Assembly: GCA_963664465.2 (NCBI GenBank)
Contig: CAXXSU010000004.1
Span: 124,001-188,000, forward strand
From: CAVOAK01 sp963664465
GTDB lineage: Bacteria; Pseudomonadota; Alphaproteobacteria; UBA8366; CAVOAK01
Direction of reading: 5' to 3'
Length of the DNA stretch: 64,000 nucleotides
Shown: positions 60,477-64,000 of the stretch, in pieces
Layout of the letters: each line of letters starts with the position of its first letter
Numbering within the stretch: the first letter of the stretch is position 1
The notes under the pieces: generated by a model
What the model saw: only the letters and a program-made list of their open reading frames with translations
Database searches by the model: none
What the model was told of the DNA's origin: nothing
Position numbers and translations under genes: made by a program

Positions 60477-61679
60477 ATGACAGGAATAAACAGGGTGTCT
60501 GGTAGAACCTTCAGCTTTCTCCGCAGCGGTTTATTTATCGCAGCCATAGCGGTTGCCGTGGTTGTCGCAACGCCGGCCGCAGCGCGCTACGCCACCGTTG
60601 TTGTTAACGCGGATACCGGACAAATCCTCCACTCCCTAAACGCGGATACGCGGAATTACCCCGCATCCCTGACCAAGATCATGACGCTCTATATGGTCTT
60701 TGAAGGACTCAAGCAGGGCAATCTCGCAATGACGCAGGGCCTGCCGGTATCACGACGTGCGGCGGGCATGGCTCCATCCAAACTCGGCCTCAAGGCAGGT
60801 GAGACGATTACCACTCGGAATGCGATCCTCGCTTTGGTAACCAAGTCGGCGAATGATGCAGCGGTGGTCATTGCCGAGGCACTCGGCGGCACGGAAGCAA
60901 AGTTCGCACGCAAGATGACGATACGTGCCCGCAAACTTGGAATGACCAGGACGACATTTAGAAACGCCTCGGGCCTACCAAACCGCGGACAACTGTCCAC
61001 CGCGCGCGATATGGCGATACTGGCACTGAGATTGGTCCGGGATTTTCCGGAAGAGTACCGCTATTTTTCTACCAAGAAGTTCAAATTCCGCGGGCGCACG
61101 TACAGCAACCACAATGGCTTGCTCGAGCGATATGAAGGTGCCGACGGCATCAAGACCGGCTACATCCGTGCCTCCGGATTCAACATTGTTGCCTCCGCCG
61201 AGCGTGATGGCACGCGTGTGATCGGCGTCATGTTTGGTGGGCGCTCGGCAAGTTCCCGGGATGCGCAGATGGTGAAACTCCTCGATCGAGGATTTTCCAA
61301 GGCCGAACTTTATTCAAGAAAACGCGCATCTGTCACGCCTAAACCGACGGCAAAAAACCCGCGCGCGACAGAGCGGCCAACCGCGGTCCAGAAGCCAGTG
61401 ACGATCGACCGCTGGGGCGTACAGGTTGGCGCATTTCGCAGTGCTGGGGCGGCCAAGACTATGGCACGTGCAGCTGCAACGCGCCTGCGATCCATTGCAC
61501 CGAACGCAACTGTGTCAGTTACACCGATGCGCAGCCAGGGCGTCGACCTACATCGAGCGCGTGTTATGGGCATGACCGAAGCAGACGCCAGGAAGTCGTG
61601 TCTAAGGTTGAGGCAAATTAAGTTCGCCTGCGTTCCAGTGTCGCCGATTACCGGTGCCGTCTTGGCTTTCAATCGCTGA
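60477..61679 (+). CDS. D-alanyl-D-alanine carboxypeptidase (DacA type) with SPOR domain
   Basis: The 400-residue periplasmic penicillin-binding protein has a signal peptide (about 1-36, ending PAAA) and the serine active site NYPASLTKIMTLYM (SxxK), TKSANDAAVVIAEAL (SxN) and ADGIKTGYIRASG (KTG). After a Pro/Lys/Thr-rich linker, the C-terminal 80 residues (RWGVQVGAFRSAGAAKTMAR...) form a SPOR domain that binds denuded septal peptidoglycan. It trims pentapeptides in the wall and the SPOR part directs it to the division site. Confidence 0.93.
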   Translation: MTGINRVSGRTFSFLRSGLFIAAIAVAVVVATPAAARYATVVVNADTGQILHSLNADTRNYPASLTKIMTLYMVFEGLKQGNLAMTQGLPVSRRAAGMAPSKLGLKAGETITTRNAILALVTKSANDAAVVIAEALGGTEAKFARKMTIRARKLGMTRTTFRNASGLPNRGQLSTARDMAILALRLVRDFPEEYRYFSTKKFKFRGRTYSNHNGLLERYEGADGIKTGYIRASGFNIVASAERDGTRVIGVMFGGRSASSRDAQMVKLLDRGFSKAELYSRKRASVTPKPTAKNPRATERPTAVQKPVTIDRWGVQVGAFRSAGAAKTMARAAATRLRSIAPNATVSVTPMRSQGVDLHRARVMGMTEADARKSCLRLRQIKFACVPVSPITGAVLAFNR

Positions 61680-62209
61680 ATTCGTCCAGGCTGACTGCAG
61701 CTCGCCGATCGACTCGCCGCAGTGCTAACGGCAATCCCGGCACGATGGATGAAGTAACCGCCCAGGCCGAGTATTCGTTCCGCGAATTCGCCTGATGCGC
61801 GCCCATCCAGTGCTGCATCGGTTTCGCGCAACAACGCAGCCGTTTTGTGTCGGCAACGCCACACCTCCAGCCGCCATACCCGCTTACTCAACGCAACATC
61901 TCTGCAGGCGAGAAAGATTAATGTGTCGACAGGGCCGATTCCATCAACGACGGGTTGGCGGAGAGCTATGCGATATTCGTCACTCTCATAATGGCCGATG
62001 CGTGCAAGCGTTGAAGGATCGATGCCAGTGAGGATCAGGCCTCGTACGCACGCAGCAGCGCGCGAACGTAGTGCTGGGTAACTTGCTCCGATGACCTGCA
62101 CCACACCACAGCCGCGTAGCAAGGCCGGCACCGCAAGTCCCTGCCAGCCAGCGAGGACGATCCTACGTAGGTCTGCGTCGCGCAGAGTTCCATATACAAA
62201 CAATCGCAT
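61310..62209 (-). CDS. Gamma-glutamylcyclotransferase-like protein with an over-long tail
   Basis: The first 150 or so residues fit the AIG2/GGCT fold: MRLFVYGTLRDADLRRIVLA, LILTGIDPSTLARIGHYESD with EYR (catalytic Glu region), then VWRLEVWRCRHKTAALLRET. Such proteins are near 170-190 residues. This frame has no stop there and runs on for 370 bp antisense to the dacA-like gene as low-complexity text. The natural stop was probably lost by mutation or frameshift around 61700. Confidence 0.6.
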   Translation of the reverse strand: MRLFVYGTLRDADLRRIVLAGWQGLAVPALLRGCGVVQVIGASYPALRSRAAACVRGLILTGIDPSTLARIGHYESDEYRIALRQPVVDGIGPVDTLIFLACRDVALSKRVWRLEVWRCRHKTAALLRETDAALDGRASGEFAERILGLGGYFIHRAGIAVSTAASRSASCSQPGRIQRLKAKTAPVIGDTGTQANLICLNLRHDFLASASVMPITRARCRSTPWLRIGVTDTVAFGAMDRRRVAAARAIVLAAPALRNAPTCTPQRSIVTGFWTAVGRSVARGFFAVGLGVTDARFLE

Positions 62210-62282
62210 CGCCGCATATTAAAATCCGTCAGCGATGCATGGACAAGCACAGGTTTGGTTTATACGGCCGACCGCTCAGCGC

Positions 62283-62348
62283 GCCGTAGGCCTTAGAATG
62301 GCAACGCATCGATGCCGTAGGTCTTAGAATGGCAGCGCATCGATGCCG
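62283..62348. repeat. 31-bp tandem duplication at the 3' end of the phosphomutase gene
   Basis: The unit GCCGTAGG(C/T)CTTAGAAT followed by GGCA(A/G)CGCATCGAT is repeated at 62283-62313 and 62314-62344. The second copy includes the stop codon and last codons of the mutase; the first is an untranslated scar. Confidence 0.75.
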
Positions 62349-63706
62349 CTCAGCCGCAGCTGTTCGCTGACTGTTTCCTTTAGTAGAGTGAGTTCGCCCT
62401 CACTTGAGGCTTCGCAGCGACATACCAAAACGTCCTGCGTGTTCGACGCCCTTAAAAGCCACCATCCACTGTTCTGAGACACTCGAACGCCGTCGACGTC
62501 GATCACGGATGCGCCCGCTTTCGCAAGCCGCTCCTTTACTTCCGAGATAACCGCGAACTTGCGTTCCTCAGGTACTGGAAAGCGTATTTCCGGCGTGTTG
62601 CACATGACTGGCAGCTGATCCAACAATTGGGCTGCGGACTGTCCTGAGGTCGCGATCAGATCGAGCAATCTGACCGCCGCATAGAGGGCATCGTCATAGC
62701 CGTAGTAGCGATCCTTGAAAAAGATATGGCCACTCATTTCACCGGCCAGCGGTGCCTCGATCTCCACCATCTTGGAACGAATGATCGAGTGGCCCGAGGC
62801 GCCCATCACGGGCCGGCCGCCGAGGCGGCTGATTTCGTCGAACAGAACTTGGCTCGCCTTGACGTCAGCAAGGATTGGCGCGCCAGGATGACGCCGCAGG
62901 ACATCAGCAGCGAGCAACGCCAGCAGTTGATCGCCCCAGATAATTCGACCGCTAGCGTCGACCGCGCCGATACGGTCACCGTCACCGTCAAATGCGATGC
63001 CAAGATCGCATTTCTGTGATGCCACTACTTCACGGAGCTGTTCAAGGTTTTCAGGTATCGTCGGATCGGGGTGATGATTTGGAAATGTGCCGTCAATTTC
63101 CTCGTTGATCAGCACATGCCGGCCAGGCAGCCGCGACGTTAGCCGTGAGAGCGCCGCACCTGCAGAGCCATTGCCCGCATCCCAGGCGACATTGAGCGCG
63201 TTCTCAGTTCGGTAGTCAGCGGCAATCCGGGCGATGTACCAGTCAACAATGTCGATGGTCGATCGGCGCCCGTTTGCCATGATCCATTGTCCGCGGGCCG
63301 CTTCTCTTCCAAGGTCTTGGATCTTCCGACCCCAAAACGGCGCGTTGTCGACAACAGCCTTAAACCCATTGTAGTCGGGCGGGTTGTGCGACCCTGTCAC
63401 CATGACAGCGGCGTCCGCGTTTAATGCTCGTGACGCAAAGTAGAGCATGGGTGTCGGACCGACGCCGATGCGTATGACGTGCAATCCCGTGCTCTCAAAC
63501 CCCTCGACAAGAGCGAGCTCAAGCGCCGGCGAACTGAGCCGGCCGTCGAGGCCGACGCAGACCGTCGTTCCAGCTAATCCAACGACATGGCTGCCGAGCG
63601 TCTTGCCAAGGGCTGACGCGTCCGCCTCGCTGAGCGTCGTACCGACAATGCCACGAATATCGTACTCTCGAAGTATCGACGGATCGAAACGATGTCCGTC
63701 ACTCAT
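62324..63706 (-). CDS. Phosphomannomutase/phosphoglucomutase
   Basis: The 460-residue enzyme interconverts hexose 1- and 6-phosphates through a phosphoserine: AVMVTGSHNPPDYNGFKAVV holds the serine, IAFDGDGDRIGAVD the metal ligands, PVMGASGHSIIRSKMVEIEA and GEMSGHIFFKDRYYG the sugar loop, and WWLLRASNTQDVLV the phosphate site. It is next to a UDP-glucose dehydrogenase, suggesting a supply of sugar nucleotides for envelope polysaccharide. The dual specificity follows the AlgC-type group; it is not proven. Confidence 0.93.
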   Translation of the reverse strand: MSDGHRFDPSILREYDIRGIVGTTLSEADASALGKTLGSHVVGLAGTTVCVGLDGRLSSPALELALVEGFESTGLHVIRIGVGPTPMLYFASRALNADAAVMVTGSHNPPDYNGFKAVVDNAPFWGRKIQDLGREAARGQWIMANGRRSTIDIVDWYIARIAADYRTENALNVAWDAGNGSAGAALSRLTSRLPGRHVLINEEIDGTFPNHHPDPTIPENLEQLREVVASQKCDLGIAFDGDGDRIGAVDASGRIIWGDQLLALLAADVLRRHPGAPILADVKASQVLFDEISRLGGRPVMGASGHSIIRSKMVEIEAPLAGEMSGHIFFKDRYYGYDDALYAAVRLLDLIATSGQSAAQLLDQLPVMCNTPEIRFPVPEERKFAVISEVKERLAKAGASVIDVDGVRVSQNSGWWLLRASNTQDVLVCRCEASSEGELTLLKETVSEQLRLSGIDALPF

Positions 63707-64000
63707 TCCGCGGCATTCCCTTCCAGGCGTGCAGCGCTGGCTGTCGATTTGGGTCGGCCGATACAGTTGTATTCGAACCCGGCCGCGGCCATCTCAGCGG
63801 GATCGTATATATTGCGTAGGTCGATCATCAGCGGGCGTACAAGCAACGCCTTGCAGCGCTCGAGGTCAAGTAGGCGGAACTCGTTCCACTCGGTCAGGAT
63901 GACAAGTGCTCCTGCGCCTTCCATTGCGTCGTAGGCCGACTCGCACCAGACTACGCCGTCTACGAGCTTCTTTGCTTCCTCCATACTTTCGGGATCGTAG
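63703..64000 (-). CDS. UDP-glucose 6-dehydrogenase, C-terminal part (gene runs off the window)
   Basis: The visible end reads YDPESMEEAKKLVDGVVWCE, ALVILTEWNEFRLLDLERCK, MIDLRNIYDPAEMAAAGFEY and the final CIGRP. This is the C-terminal UDP-binding domain of UDP-glucose/GDP-mannose dehydrogenases. The enzyme oxidises UDP-glucose to UDP-glucuronate. The stop overlaps the mutase start by four bases, so both are one operon. The N-terminal domains lie beyond 64000. Confidence 0.92.
   Translation of the reverse strand, partial: YDPESMEEAKKLVDGVVWCESAYDAMEGAGALVILTEWNEFRLLDLERCKALLVRPLMIDLRNIYDPAEMAAAGFEYNCIGRPKSTASAARLEGNAAE

Noticed and set aside
1..64000. tRNA or rRNA genes
   Set aside because: I saw no cloverleaf with a TTCGA-type arm at a plausible spacing and no rRNA-like sequence in the gaps; a dedicated scan would settle it.

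Overview
The window looks like a chromosomal piece of an alphaproteobacterium. The evidence is the NDUFA12-type complex I protein, the SUF operon with SufU and SufT, the DUF2155 protein next to aat and an MlaD-like gene, a PleD-like diguanylate cyclase, and a long B12-dependent ribonucleotide reductase. Codon use is GC-rich. I cannot name the genus. There are no rRNA or tRNA genes and no CRISPR array that I can see. All family names are by eye; no search was run.

Layout. 0-10.5 kb is an accessory, scarred region: the end of an IS1595 element, a broken Rap1a-like gene, a MIO-less ammonia-lyase homologue, an orphan TPR protein, an odd M19 dipeptidase-like gene, a periplasmic binding-protein gene split by IS1182, a GFA protein and small unknowns. 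A family of hairpin repeats (TCCGCT...AGCGGA) sits in almost every gap here. 10.6-17.3 kb is an intact iron-sulfur assembly operon (Rrf2 regulator, sufB, C, D, S, U, T, A), followed by an orphan fliN and a MetX-like hydrolase. 19-24 kb holds an IS630 element, a second M19-like paralogue, a CinA-domain protein, an ArsR/SRPBCC/membrane trio and an EamA exporter.

24.9-37.4 kb is the most unusual part. It is a mostly minus-strand catabolic block with a type III glutamine synthetase homologue, an NTF2-like protein, a PhzF isomerase, a phytanoyl-CoA-type 2-oxoglutarate oxygenase, three Rieske oxygenase alpha subunits (two with Glu instead of Asp at the bridging position), an M24 protein resembling the DMSP lyase DddP, and a SoxB-like flavoprotein. 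I read it as a candidate pathway for quaternary ammonium or sulfonium compounds. Two LysR-type regulators that once lay divergent to it are now fragments, and a second identical IS1182 copy lies inside it. A second IS1595 copy closes the block, so two IS families sit as nested direct repeats (IS1595 at about 0 and 37.5 kb, IS1182 at 6.5 and 33 kb).

38.5-64 kb is mostly housekeeping. It carries an S9 peptidase whose 3' end is cut by IS1595, then aroQ-accB-accC-aat, DUF2155, a methyltransferase, two MlaD-like genes, the NDUFA12 protein, nrdJ, ridA, an IS5-type element, two half-size permeases, a FemAB/GNAT-like protein, a diguanylate cyclase, clpA-clpS, a frameshifted methyltransferase, a D,D-carboxypeptidase, a gamma-glutamylcyclotransferase-like gene, a phosphohexomutase and the end of a UDP-glucose dehydrogenase gene. 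Aat, ClpS and ClpA together cover most of a bacterial N-degron pathway.
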